A program made the translations under genes and the position numbers. Below the pieces are notes generated by a model, which worked only from the letters and a program-made list of their open reading frames with translations, was not told the DNA's origin and searched no databases. DNA of 6,052 nt from Bdellovibrionaceae bacterium UBA2466. GTDB taxonomy: Bacteria > Bdellovibrionota > FAC87 > UBA2466. Of this stretch, positions 1-6,052 are shown piece by piece. The stretch lies in the NCBI GenBank assembly GCA_002342225.1, contig DDPO01000111.1, positions 1 to 6,052 of the forward strand, in the 5' to 3' direction. The first letter of the stretch is position 1; every line of letters starts with the position of its first letter.

Positions 1-179
1 CCTACAAGACGCCTCTGTGCCCTTAAAGCCCGTGAAGCCACCATCCACTGAATTTGATACGCGTCTTTTTCCTCCATCGCTGGATAACTTTGAACTAACG
101 GGGCGATAGGCGTACAAGTTGCTTCGGCTTTATCAAGCTTATCCACAATCTCTAAAAGCTGATTTTGAGATAATCCCAT
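1..179 (-). CDS. 2-keto-4-pentenoate hydratase / 4-oxalocrotonate decarboxylase family protein, N-terminal part (cut by window edge)
   Basis: Only the first 59 codons are present; the reading frame is open to the window edge. The visible protein starts MGLSQNQLLEIVDKLDKAEA and continues with a TPIAPL segment, a YPAMEEKDAYQIQ segment (residues about 32-44) and an Arg-rich helix ending in RRLVG. This order (Ala-rich helix, T-x-P-I, then P-x-M-x-x-x-D-A-Y-x-I-Q, then R...VG just before the expected K-x-GLTS motif) is typical of the N terminus of the MhpD/DmpE/DmpH fold. Family members either decarboxylate 4-oxalocrotonate (Mg-dependent) or hydrate 2-hydroxypenta-2,4-dienoate; the catalytic part lies outside the window, so the two cannot be separated from the sequence. 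Its place straight after a semialdehyde dehydrogenase and an aminomuconate deaminase-like gene favours the decarboxylase (NbaG/DmpH-like), by inference. The ATG follows the TAA of the upstream gene with no gap and has a good ribosome binding site. Confidence 0.82.
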   Translation of the reverse strand, partial: MGLSQNQLLEIVDKLDKAEATCTPIAPLVQSYPAMEEKDAYQIQWMVASRALRAQRRLV

Positions 180-1706
180 TTAGTCTTTTCTCCTTACACA
201 CACACTTTTCCACTCACTGAAAAAATCCAAACTATGTTTACCACCTTCGCGCCCTACGCCACTTCTTTTCTGTCCGCCAAAGGGGACTCTCAAATCTCTA
301 GCAAACCAACAGTTCACCCAAACCAGTCCTGCGTGAATGGCTTTTGACACTCGGTGCGCTCTTTCCACATCAGAGGTCCAAATCGATGCAGAGAGACCAT
401 ATTGGGTTGAGTTCACTTCTTTAATGACCTCAGTTTCATCTTTAAAGGAATATAAAGTGACTACCGGTCCAAAAATCTCCTCACAGCTCATCGCATGCTG
501 AAGAGGTACATTCTCAATCACAGTCGGTGCTAAATAAGCTCCTCGCTTGATTTCTCGTGGCCTATCCCCACCTGTAAGTAGTTTCATAGGAGACTCAACC
601 CGACAAACATATCGCATGACTTTTTCTAAATGCTCTCGACCAATCAAAGACCCCATCCGAGTGCTATAGTTCAACGGATTTCCTACTTTGATCTCCTTAG
701 CTCGTGCCACGAAAAGGTCCCTGAATTTTGAGTATAGTTTTTCTTGAACAAAAACTCGGGGTGTTGCAAGGCAGATCTGCCCTTGATTTCTAAATCCCGC
801 GCGCAGGGTTTCTTGAACTGCGAGTTCTAAATCTGCATCGTCAAAGATGATGGTTGCCCCTTTCCCTCCTAGTTCAAAAGAAACACGAGTTGGACCGACA
901 GCAGCTGAACGCATTATAGCTCTGCCTGTTGACGTTTCTCCTGTGAAAGAGATCGCATCAATTCCAGGGTCGCTTACTAAAAATTCGCCGGCCGCTTTCT
1001 CACCAAAACCATGAACAACATTAAAAACGCCCGGAGGCAGACCTGCTTTCAAAGTAAGTTCAGCAAAATAAGAGGCTGTGAGAGGCGTTAATTCCGATGG
1101 TTTTAAAACAATACTGTTGCCCATCATCAGAGCCGGTGCGATTTTCCAAGTCTCCAAATAAAGCGGAAGGTTCCAGGGAGTAATCAGCGCCACTACTCCA
1201 AGGGGCTCTCTAAAAGCGGCGTGTTCATCATGGCCATTTTTAAATTGTAGAATTTCCTCTTCCTTTGCAAAGTCAGCGAAAAAATGGAAATTGCTAGCAG
1301 CTCTAGGAATATCTCCATCAAAGGTTTCAAAAATAGGCTTACCCGTGTCTAAGCTTTCTAAAATAGCTAATGGAGCACGATGCTCAAGTATCAAATCACC
1401 TAATTTTTTTACCCTTTCAGCTCTCTCAAGTTGACTGAGCTTAGACCAATCTCCTTTTGAAAAAGCTTCTCTTGCTACTTGAATACTATGTTCGACATCG
1501 ACTTTGTCGGACATCACAATCCAAGAGAGATCCTCTTCAGTCGCGGGATTAATATTGGCAAATACTTTTTTTGAGTTAGATTCGCACCAGTTATTACCGA
1601 TAAAATTGAGCTTTGGTTTTTTAAGCCAATCCTTTAGAAAATCCGGCACAACGATGTCTTTACCAGACACGATCTCTTCTTCTAATTTTTTAAAAACAGT
1701 TTCCAT
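180..1706 (-). CDS. NAD-dependent aldehyde dehydrogenase, 2-aminomuconic / 2-hydroxymuconic 6-semialdehyde dehydrogenase type
   Basis: This 508-residue cytosolic enzyme probably oxidises 2-aminomuconic 6-semialdehyde to 2-aminomuconate with NAD+ (NbaE/AmnC-like); 2-hydroxymuconic semialdehyde (XylG/DmpC-like) is the main alternative. The ALDH fold is complete: PWN with oxyanion Asn179, LKPSE with Lys202, FTGETSTG (254-261) in the Rossmann part, FELGGK with general base Glu278, GQIC with nucleophile Cys312, and EEIFGP (409-414). Clade markers are DIPRAASNFHFFADF (132-146), VVHGFG (230-235), and RDLR (470-473) followed by FGGQKRSGVGREGG; in characterised aminomuconate semialdehyde dehydrogenases, arginines in these two regions hold the substrate carboxylate. 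I chose the ATG at 1706, four bases after the RidA-like gene's stop, over an in-frame TTG at 1727 that would overlap that gene. The ribosome binding site is weak (AAGTAG), suggesting translational coupling. The N terminus is about 28 residues longer than in XylG-type enzymes. The RidA-like neighbour favours the amino substrate. Confidence 0.9.
   Translation of the reverse strand: METVFKKLEEEIVSGKDIVVPDFLKDWLKKPKLNFIGNNWCESNSKKVFANINPATEEDLSWIVMSDKVDVEHSIQVAREAFSKGDWSKLSQLERAERVKKLGDLILEHRAPLAILESLDTGKPIFETFDGDIPRAASNFHFFADFAKEEEILQFKNGHDEHAAFREPLGVVALITPWNLPLYLETWKIAPALMMGNSIVLKPSELTPLTASYFAELTLKAGLPPGVFNVVHGFGEKAAGEFLVSDPGIDAISFTGETSTGRAIMRSAAVGPTRVSFELGGKGATIIFDDADLELAVQETLRAGFRNQGQICLATPRVFVQEKLYSKFRDLFVARAKEIKVGNPLNYSTRMGSLIGREHLEKVMRYVCRVESPMKLLTGGDRPREIKRGAYLAPTVIENVPLQHAMSCEEIFGPVVTLYSFKDETEVIKEVNSTQYGLSASIWTSDVERAHRVSKAIHAGLVWVNCWFARDLRVPFGGQKRSGVGREGGKHSLDFFSEWKSVCVRRKD
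190..195 (-). promoter_or_regulatory. Ribosome binding site (AAGGAG) for the hydratase/decarboxylase gene
   Basis: AAGGAG on the minus strand lies 10 bases before the ATG at 179-177, inside the last codons of the aldehyde dehydrogenase. It is the strongest Shine-Dalgarno match in the window and supports this ATG as the true start, although the spacing is slightly long. Confidence 0.7.
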
Positions 1707-1710
1707 AGTT

Positions 1711-2139
1711 CTACTTTTTTGCAGCAATCACTTTCATTTCAATCGCAATATTACCCGGTAATCCTGCAACTCCCAAAGTTGTTCTTGCGGGGCGATGTAC
1801 CGGAAAATATTTTGAGAAAACCTCGTTATAGGCTTTAAAGTCCTTCATGTCCAAGAGGAATGTGTTCACTTCAATAACATGCTCTAAGTCACTACCAGCT
1901 TCTAGGAGAATCTTTTTTATATTTTCAAGCGTAGCTTCAGTCTCAAGACGAATATCGTAGCTAAGCTTCTTTCCGCCCTCACTCATCACAAGCCCCGGAA
2001 CCTTATCAGTGACAAAGTCCCTGGAAGCTATCCCCGAAACATACACCAAATCGCCATGGATAACAGCGTGAGAGTAGTTTCCAAGGGGCTTTGGTGCAGC
2101 AGAACAATAAACAGGCTCTAATTTATTTTTAGACATCAT
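1711..2139 (-). CDS. RidA/YjgF-fold protein, probable 2-aminomuconate deaminase
   Basis: This 142-residue protein spans the full usual length of a RidA-fold subunit, a family that forms trimers with active sites at the interfaces. Visible marks are GDLVYVSGIASR (29-40), DIRLETEATLENIKKILLEAG (62-82), the FLLDMKDFKAYNEVF stretch (94-108), RPARTT with the carboxylate-binding Arg119, and IEMKVIA with Glu134. General RidA proteins hydrolyse reactive enamines and imines. The SR after VSG, the DIR...T...ENI segment and the YNEVF stretch resemble the 2-aminomuconate deaminase branch (NbaF/AmnD), which releases ammonia from 2-aminomuconate to give 4-oxalocrotonate. The neighbouring dehydrogenase would make that substrate and the hydratase/decarboxylase family gene would use the product. 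The branch assignment rests on remembered family patterns plus context; a generic RidA remains possible. Two ATG codons stand in tandem at 2139 and 2136. The second is six bases from GGGAG and may be the true start (141 residues); the first abuts the guaA stop. Confidence 0.85.
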   Translation of the reverse strand: MMSKNKLEPVYCSAAPKPLGNYSHAVIHGDLVYVSGIASRDFVTDKVPGLVMSEGGKKLSYDIRLETEATLENIKKILLEAGSDLEHVIEVNTFLLDMKDFKAYNEVFSKYFPVHRPARTTLGVAGLPGNIAIEMKVIAAKK

Positions 2140-3690
2140 TTACTCCCATTCAATCGTTGCAGGCGGCTTTGAAGAAATATCATAAACCACTCTATTAATG
2201 CCTGGGACCTCGTTGATAATTCTATTAGCGATTCGCCCTAGAGCGTTTTTTTCAAAACCATACCAATCGGCTGTCATCCCATCTCGGCTAGTCACAGCCC
2301 TCAGTGACACTACCGATTCATAAGTTCTTGCATCTCCCATCACTCCGACTGTTTGAACCGGTAACAACACTGCAAAGGCCTGCCAGATCTCTTGGTAGAG
2401 TTTATTGTCATGAAGCTCTTCCACGAAAATCGCGTCGGCTTCGCGAAGAAGTTTGAGTCTGTCTGGCGTGATAGTGCCTAGGATTCTCACCGCAAGTCCT
2501 GGACCGGGAAAAGGATGTCTTTCCAAAACTTCCGAGGGGATTCCCATATCTCGACCTAAAGCCCTCACCTCATCTTTAAAAAGCTCTCTAAAAGGCTCGA
2601 TCAGTTGCAGCTTCATTTTTTTGGGCAGGCCACCGACGTTATGATGAGTTTTGATCGTATGACTAGGCCCTTTTACCGAAACACTTTCAATCACATCCGG
2701 ATAAAGTGTACCTTGCGCCAAAAATTTTGCATTTTTGATCTTGGAGCATTCTTTCTCGAAAACCTCGATAAAAGTTTTACCGATGATTTTTCGTTTCTTC
2801 TCAGGATCTGTTGTGTTTTTGAGTTTGGAGAGAAATATTCGACTCGCATCAACGACTCTTAAATTTACTCCCTGTTTTTTTAAGAAAGTTGAAACTTCTT
2901 TCGCTTCATTTTTTCTTAAGAGGCCATTATCGATTAATATAGGATGAAACCTCTTTGCCAAAATTTTGCCCAGAAAGACCGCTAAAACAGTCGAATCGAC
3001 TCCTCCACTGACCCCTCCAACGACTTGGGAATCACCCACCCGCTCTAAAATTTGCTTCTGATGGGTTTCAAGAAAGCTCTCCATTTTCCAATCAGGCTTA
3101 AGCCCCGCTATATGAAACAAAAAATTTGAAAGCACTTTAGCACCAATCGGGGTATGAGCCACTTCAGGGTGAAATTGGATCGCATGAATTTTTTTATATT
3201 GAAAAGCTACGACACAGTTTTCGCTTTGAGCCGTTACTTTTCCCCCGTCAGGTACTTTCCCGACACTATCACCATGACTCATCCAAACGGGAAGTCTCTC
3301 TCCTCTTTTGAAACCTTGAAATATTCCTGAATTCTCTAAAATTTCGATCTCAGCGCTTCCGTACTCTCTCGATTGGCCACTCTCCAGCTTTCCTGCCTTT
3401 AGATAGGAAATTAATTGCATGCCATAACAAATGCCTAAAATGGGTAAATTCCACTCCAGCAGTGATTTGCCTATTTTCGGTGCCGATTGAGTTCTCACAC
3501 TGGAGGGCCCACCGGATAAGATAATGGCTCTTGGATTTTTTGCTTTTAGCTTTTTAAGATCAATTGAAAAAGGTTCAATTTCGCAATACACCCCAAGAGA
3601 TCTAACAGCCCTCGCAATTAATTGTGTAAATTGAGAACCAAAATCTAGAATGACTACGGGGACATCGCTTTGAAAATCGAGATCAGTCAT
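2140..3690 (-). CDS. guaA: GMP synthase (glutamine-hydrolysing)
   Basis: This enzyme converts XMP, ATP and glutamine to GMP, the last step of guanine nucleotide synthesis, in the cytosol. The 516 residues match the usual single-chain bacterial length. The N-terminal class I glutamine amidotransferase runs from about 10 to 198, with ILDFGSQFTQLIAR (14-27), SGGPSSV (59-65), GICYGMQ holding nucleophile Cys88, and FHPEV with His174 and Glu176 completing the triad. The ATP pyrophosphatase domain follows, with P-loop SGGVDST (228-234), IDNGLLR (253-259), QGTLYPDVIES (326-336) and the HHNVGGLP lid segment (349-356). The C-terminal dimerisation domain begins near HPFPGPGLAVR (392-402) and ends with SSKPPATIEWE. 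All key residues are intact. The start ATG lies inside the end of guaB (8-base overlap, ATGACTGA); an in-frame stop lies ten codons before it and no other plausible start lies between. No clear ribosome binding site is visible, so translation probably depends on guaB. No sign of transfer or damage. Confidence 0.98.
   Translation of the reverse strand: MTDLDFQSDVPVVILDFGSQFTQLIARAVRSLGVYCEIEPFSIDLKKLKAKNPRAIILSGGPSSVRTQSAPKIGKSLLEWNLPILGICYGMQLISYLKAGKLESGQSREYGSAEIEILENSGIFQGFKRGERLPVWMSHGDSVGKVPDGGKVTAQSENCVVAFQYKKIHAIQFHPEVAHTPIGAKVLSNFLFHIAGLKPDWKMESFLETHQKQILERVGDSQVVGGVSGGVDSTVLAVFLGKILAKRFHPILIDNGLLRKNEAKEVSTFLKKQGVNLRVVDASRIFLSKLKNTTDPEKKRKIIGKTFIEVFEKECSKIKNAKFLAQGTLYPDVIESVSVKGPSHTIKTHHNVGGLPKKMKLQLIEPFRELFKDEVRALGRDMGIPSEVLERHPFPGPGLAVRILGTITPDRLKLLREADAIFVEELHDNKLYQEIWQAFAVLLPVQTVGVMGDARTYESVVSLRAVTSRDGMTADWYGFEKNALGRIANRIINEVPGINRVVYDISSKPPATIEWE
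2143..2147 (-). promoter_or_regulatory. Ribosome binding site (GGGAG) for the RidA-like gene
   Basis: GGGAG on the minus strand is formed by the last Trp and Glu codons of guaA. It lies three bases before the first ATG and six before the second, so the second ATG (2136-2134) is the better spaced start. Being inside guaA, it points to coupled translation across the guaA stop. Confidence 0.6.
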
Positions 3691-5152
3691 TGGGTCGATA
3701 ATTGGGAGCTTCTTTAGTTACAAACACATCATGAACATGTGACTCTCTCAAACCCTGCGGGGAGATCCTAACAAACTCTGCTTTTTCTCGTAAATCCGGT
3801 AAATTTTTGCATCCTAAATAGCCAAGCCCTGCCCTAACTCCACCCACGAGTTGAAAAAGCACTTGAGCCAGCTCTCCTCTGTAAGGAACCATACCCTCGA
3901 TGCCCTCGGGAACTAACTCACTCGAGTCAACAGCCCCTTGGCCATAGCGGTCTCGGTTCCCTTCCCTCATTGCTTCAAGAGAGCCCATACCGCGGTAGCT
4001 TTTGTAGGTTCTTCCTTGGTAAAAAACCATTTCACCTGGTGCTTCGTCAGTCCCCGCAAAAAGGCTTCCAATCATGACAACATCGGCCCCCGCAGCAAGA
4101 GCCTTAACAATGTCTCCCGAGTATTTAATTCCACCATCGGCGATTAAACACTTTCCAAATTTCTTGGCCACTGGAGCACAATTTTGAATGGCTGTGAATT
4201 GAGGTAAGCCAACTCCTGCGATAACCCGAGTCGTGCAAATCGATCCTGAGCCCATTCCAACTTTAATCGCATCAGCGCCCGCTTGAAAAAGATGGGTCGC
4301 CCCTTCTGCAGTAGCTACATTTCCAGCTACCACTTCGAGACCTTTATAGGTTTGCTTGATCCATTTCACGATCTCTAAAACGGGTTTCGAATCTCCATGA
4401 GCTGTGTCCACCGCAACAAAATCCACTCCGGCTTTGGTCAAAAGCTCAACTCGAAGCTGAGCCTCTTTTCCCACCCCAACGGCGGCCCCACATCTCAAAC
4501 GCCCTTTCTCATCGCGATTAGCTAAGGGATGCTTGATACTTTTCATCATGTCTTTAATCGTGATGAGCCCTTTAAGATGAAAGTTTTTATCAACAATTGG
4601 AAGCTTTTCGATTCTGTGCTTGTGCATTAACTTGACGGCTTCAGCCATCGTGATCGACTCCTGCCCAGTCACTAAACGTGCTACTGGAGTCATAACTTCT
4701 CTAATTGTTCGCTTTAAATTTTCCTCAAATCGAAGATCTCGGTTAGTAACAATACCCACTAGCTTTCCTGATTCCACAATGGGAAATCCCGAAATTCCAT
4801 TCTTTTTCATCGAAGAAACAGCGTCGGAAACTGTTTCGGAAGCTTCTAAAGTGATGGGGTCTAAGATCATCCCGCTTTCACTCTTTTTTACTTTCTCAAC
4901 TTCAAAGGCCTGACGTTCTGGAGTTAAATTACGATGAATCACTCCCGCACCACCGTGACGGGCCATGACGATAGCTGTTTGACTCTCCGTGACTTTATCC
5001 ATGGCCGCAGAGATCACAGGTATCTTTAATTTAATGTTGGGCGTCAATTGCGAGTCAGTTTCAACTTCGGTCGGAAGAACCTCTGAAAAACGAGGCACAA
5101 GAAGGATATCGTCGAATGTAAGCCCTTCCTGTAATGAATCATGAGATTTCAT
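3683..5152 (-). CDS. guaB: Inosine-5'-monophosphate dehydrogenase (IMPDH)
   Basis: It oxidises IMP to XMP with NAD+, the committed step towards GMP, and feeds GuaA encoded next to it. The 489 residues are the normal length. Order: the N-terminal strand [12 protein letters not shown] (9-20), barrel start with PVISAAMD (45-52), a CBS-domain pair at about 94-205 (nucleotide-sensing regulatory module), then the rest of the barrel. The NAD-side Asp249 lies in DTAHG, and the catalytic loop GSGSICTTR holds Cys306. The IMP phosphate region is [10 protein letters not shown] (338-347), and the flap NRDRY carries the Arg402-Tyr403 dyad followed by LVPEGIEG (413-420). The protein ends with the usual [16 protein letters not shown] segment. 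The catalytic loop reads GSGS where many bacterial enzymes read GPGS; Ser also occurs there in eukaryotic IMPDH, so activity is expected. The ATG at 5152 gives the standard N terminus. There is no good ribosome binding site before it. It is first in the leftward gene string and overlaps guaA by 8 bases. Confidence 0.98.
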   Translation of the reverse strand: MKSHDSLQEGLTFDDILLVPRFSEVLPTEVETDSQLTPNIKLKIPVISAAMDKVTESQTAIVMARHGGAGVIHRNLTPERQAFEVEKVKKSESGMILDPITLEASETVSDAVSSMKKNGISGFPIVESGKLVGIVTNRDLRFEENLKRTIREVMTPVARLVTGQESITMAEAVKLMHKHRIEKLPIVDKNFHLKGLITIKDMMKSIKHPLANRDEKGRLRCGAAVGVGKEAQLRVELLTKAGVDFVAVDTAHGDSKPVLEIVKWIKQTYKGLEVVAGNVATAEGATHLFQAGADAIKVGMGSGSICTTRVIAGVGLPQFTAIQNCAPVAKKFGKCLIADGGIKYSGDIVKALAAGADVVMIGSLFAGTDEAPGEMVFYQGRTYKSYRGMGSLEAMREGNRDRYGQGAVDSSELVPEGIEGMVPYRGELAQVLFQLVGGVRAGLGYLGCKNLPDLREKAEFVRISPQGLRESHVHDVFVTKEAPNYRPND

Positions 5153-5166
5153 TTCAAAGTAAAAAC

Positions 5167-5208
5167 ACAGTACTTCCCAATTATAAGTGCGTCAAGAGAC
5201 TCTCCCTT
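5167..5208 (-). promoter_or_regulatory. Candidate promoter(s) of the leftward guaB string
   Basis: On the minus strand there is a perfect TATAAT at 5185-5180, which would start transcription about 20 bases before the guaB ATG; its -35 position (about 5208-5203, AAGGGA) is poor. An alternative is TTGACG at 5195-5190 with a 17-base spacer to TACTGT at 5172-5167, a good -35 with a weak -10 and a leader of only about eight bases. The two readings overlap and cannot both be chosen from sequence alone. Either way the leader is too short for a riboswitch or attenuator. Minimal gaps downstream suggest this region drives all five leftward genes. Confidence 0.45.
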
Positions 5209-5236
5209 TTGATTCCCCTAAAAAAAAGGATATAAT
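5209..5236 (+). promoter_or_regulatory. Candidate sigma-70-type promoter of the glycosyltransferase gene
   Basis: TTGATT (5209-5214), a 16-base spacer that includes a run of A, and a consensus TATAAT (5231-5236) match a housekeeping promoter. Transcription would begin near 5243, leaving a leader of about 26 bases before the ATG at 5269. The -35 element abuts the equivalent region of the guaB promoter on the other strand. Confidence 0.55.
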
Positions 5237-5268
5237 TTTCCTTAATTCACTCACAACTTACAAGGCCT

Positions 5269-6052
5269 ATGGAAAACAAATTCTATCCTTTTGACCGCAT
5301 TTCTGCTCGTTCGGAAAAAACTCAAGTTGATGTTTCGGTCGTTATGCCTGTTTATAACGAAGGCGACATCGTAGAAGAAGTTCTGCTGGATTGGAATCAG
5401 GGACTCCTCGAAATGGGCTTAAATTATGAAATAATCGTGATCAATGACGGTTCACTGGATGGGACAGGAAGAGTCTTAGATAAACTACGTCGGGAAATTC
5501 CCCAGTTAAGAGTGATTCATCAGCTCAACACCGGACATAGCCAAGCAATTCGCAGGGGCTACTCGTTAGCGAGAGGCCAATACATTCTCCAATGTGATCT
5601 CAACGGTCGATACGAGCCCGAGGATTTTTCGAGACTTTGGGAAGCTAAAGCAAATCACAGAATGGTGGTCGCCCACCGAACTCATCGATTGGATAGCTTC
5701 CCCAGAAGACTTTTTTCAAATTTTTTGAAACGTATTACACACTGGATTTTTAGGGTCAAACTTCAAGATCCCAATGTCCCTTTCCGACTTTTTAAAAAAG
5801 AACCTCTGAATGATTTTATGAAAGCACTCCCAATACATTGGAAGAATATCAACTTAGCTCTTTCAATCTATGTCAGTACCAACACGCCTCAAAGAATCGT
5901 AGAAGTGAAAATACCATTCCGCAAACGTACCTTAGGAAAAAGCTCCACTTCCACCTATGATCTCATCAATCTGAGCTTTGAATGTTTAGGAGAAATGCTG
6001 TCTCTAAGAAAGCTTCTAAAAAATCAAAACTTCAATCCTTCCCCAGTCCCCG
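5269..6052 (+). CDS. Family 2 glycosyltransferase, DPM1-like (3' end cut by window edge)
   Basis: The open frame gives 261 codons and runs off the right edge. It is a GT-A fold, GT2 enzyme of the dolichyl/polyprenyl-phosphate sugar transferase type, expected to move a sugar from a nucleotide donor to a lipid carrier or envelope glycan at the inner face of the membrane; donor and acceptor cannot be named. Marks: VSVVMPVYNEGD (22-33), EIIVINDGSLDGT (54-66), the GHSQAIRRGYSLARGQYIL helix and strand (89-107), the metal-site region CDLNGRYEPEDF (109-120), the HRTHRLDSFPRRL segment (136-148), and DPNVPFRLF (167-175) typical of this subgroup. The usual DxD reads Asp-Leu-Asn (110-112). No membrane segment lies in the visible part; one could follow beyond the window. 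The ATG has only AAGG three bases upstream, a weak and close ribosome binding site, but the motif-bearing domain begins about 20 residues later, as usual. It is divergent from guaB and probably functionally unrelated. Confidence 0.87.
   Translation, partial: MENKFYPFDRISARSEKTQVDVSVVMPVYNEGDIVEEVLLDWNQGLLEMGLNYEIIVINDGSLDGTGRVLDKLRREIPQLRVIHQLNTGHSQAIRRGYSLARGQYILQCDLNGRYEPEDFSRLWEAKANHRMVVAHRTHRLDSFPRRLFSNFLKRITHWIFRVKLQDPNVPFRLFKKEPLNDFMKALPIHWKNINLALSIYVSTNTPQRIVEVKIPFRKRTLGKSSTSTYDLINLSFECLGEMLSLRKLLKNQNFNPSPVP

Noticed and set aside
1707..1727. TTG start for the aldehyde dehydrogenase at 1727
   Set aside because: It would overlap the RidA-like gene by 17 bases and uses a rarer start codon; the ATG at 1706 lies four bases after that gene's stop and fits the spacing of the rest of the string.
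1504..1761. Plus-strand open frame of 85 codons across the start of the aldehyde dehydrogenase
   Set aside because: It is antisense to two well-supported genes, has no ribosome binding site, and its translation has no recognisable domain.
2130..2160. Foreign catabolic cassette inserted behind guaA
   Set aside because: There are no repeats, transposase remnants or attachment-like sequences at the junction, guaA is intact to its last residue, and base use looks similar on both sides by eye.
2453..2947. Three overlapping plus-strand open frames inside guaA
   Set aside because: They lie antisense to conserved GMP synthase coding sequence; they overlap one another in different frames and show no family motif.
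3938..4913. Plus-strand open frames of 69 and 97 codons inside guaB
   Set aside because: They mirror conserved IMPDH coding sequence (flap region and CBS pair) and have no start signals of their own.
5153..5268. Purine riboswitch or attenuator upstream of guaB
   Set aside because: The likely leader is about 8-20 bases, with no purine aptamer core and no hairpin followed by a U run.

Overview
The window looks like a chromosomal piece of a moderately AT-rich Gram-negative bacterium. It is densely packed, with tightly abutting genes and a single 116-base intergenic gap. The housekeeping pair guaB-guaA is complete and of ordinary bacterial type. Nothing in the sequence fixes the taxon. A Bdellovibrionota-like or other deep proteobacterial lineage would fit the composition and gene mix, but that is a guess. 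No insertion sequence, tRNA, rRNA, CRISPR array, phage gene or integration site was seen.

Positions 1-5152 are one leftward (minus-strand) gene string. In transcription order it holds guaB (IMP dehydrogenase), guaA (GMP synthase), a RidA-fold protein resembling 2-aminomuconate deaminase, an aldehyde dehydrogenase of the 2-aminomuconic/2-hydroxymuconic semialdehyde dehydrogenase clade, and the first 59 codons of a 2-keto-4-pentenoate hydratase / 4-oxalocrotonate decarboxylase family enzyme cut by the window edge. Junctions are 8 bases of overlap, 0, 4 and 0 bases, so there is no room for a terminator or a stand-alone intergenic promoter. Positions 5153-5268 form a divergent promoter region. 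From 5269 to the right edge a plus-strand family 2 glycosyltransferase (DPM1-like) begins and is cut off.

Functionally, guaB and guaA turn IMP into XMP and then GMP. The three genes behind them make consecutive steps of the meta-cleavage branch of 3-hydroxyanthranilate (tryptophan/kynurenine or 2-nitrobenzoate) breakdown: 2-aminomuconic 6-semialdehyde to 2-aminomuconate, then 4-oxalocrotonate, then 2-oxopent-4-enoate. Purine synthesis and aromatic amino-acid catabolism thus appear to share one transcription unit, which is the most unusual thing here. The individual enzymes belong to known families. I do not see a clearly new defence, mobile or signalling system.
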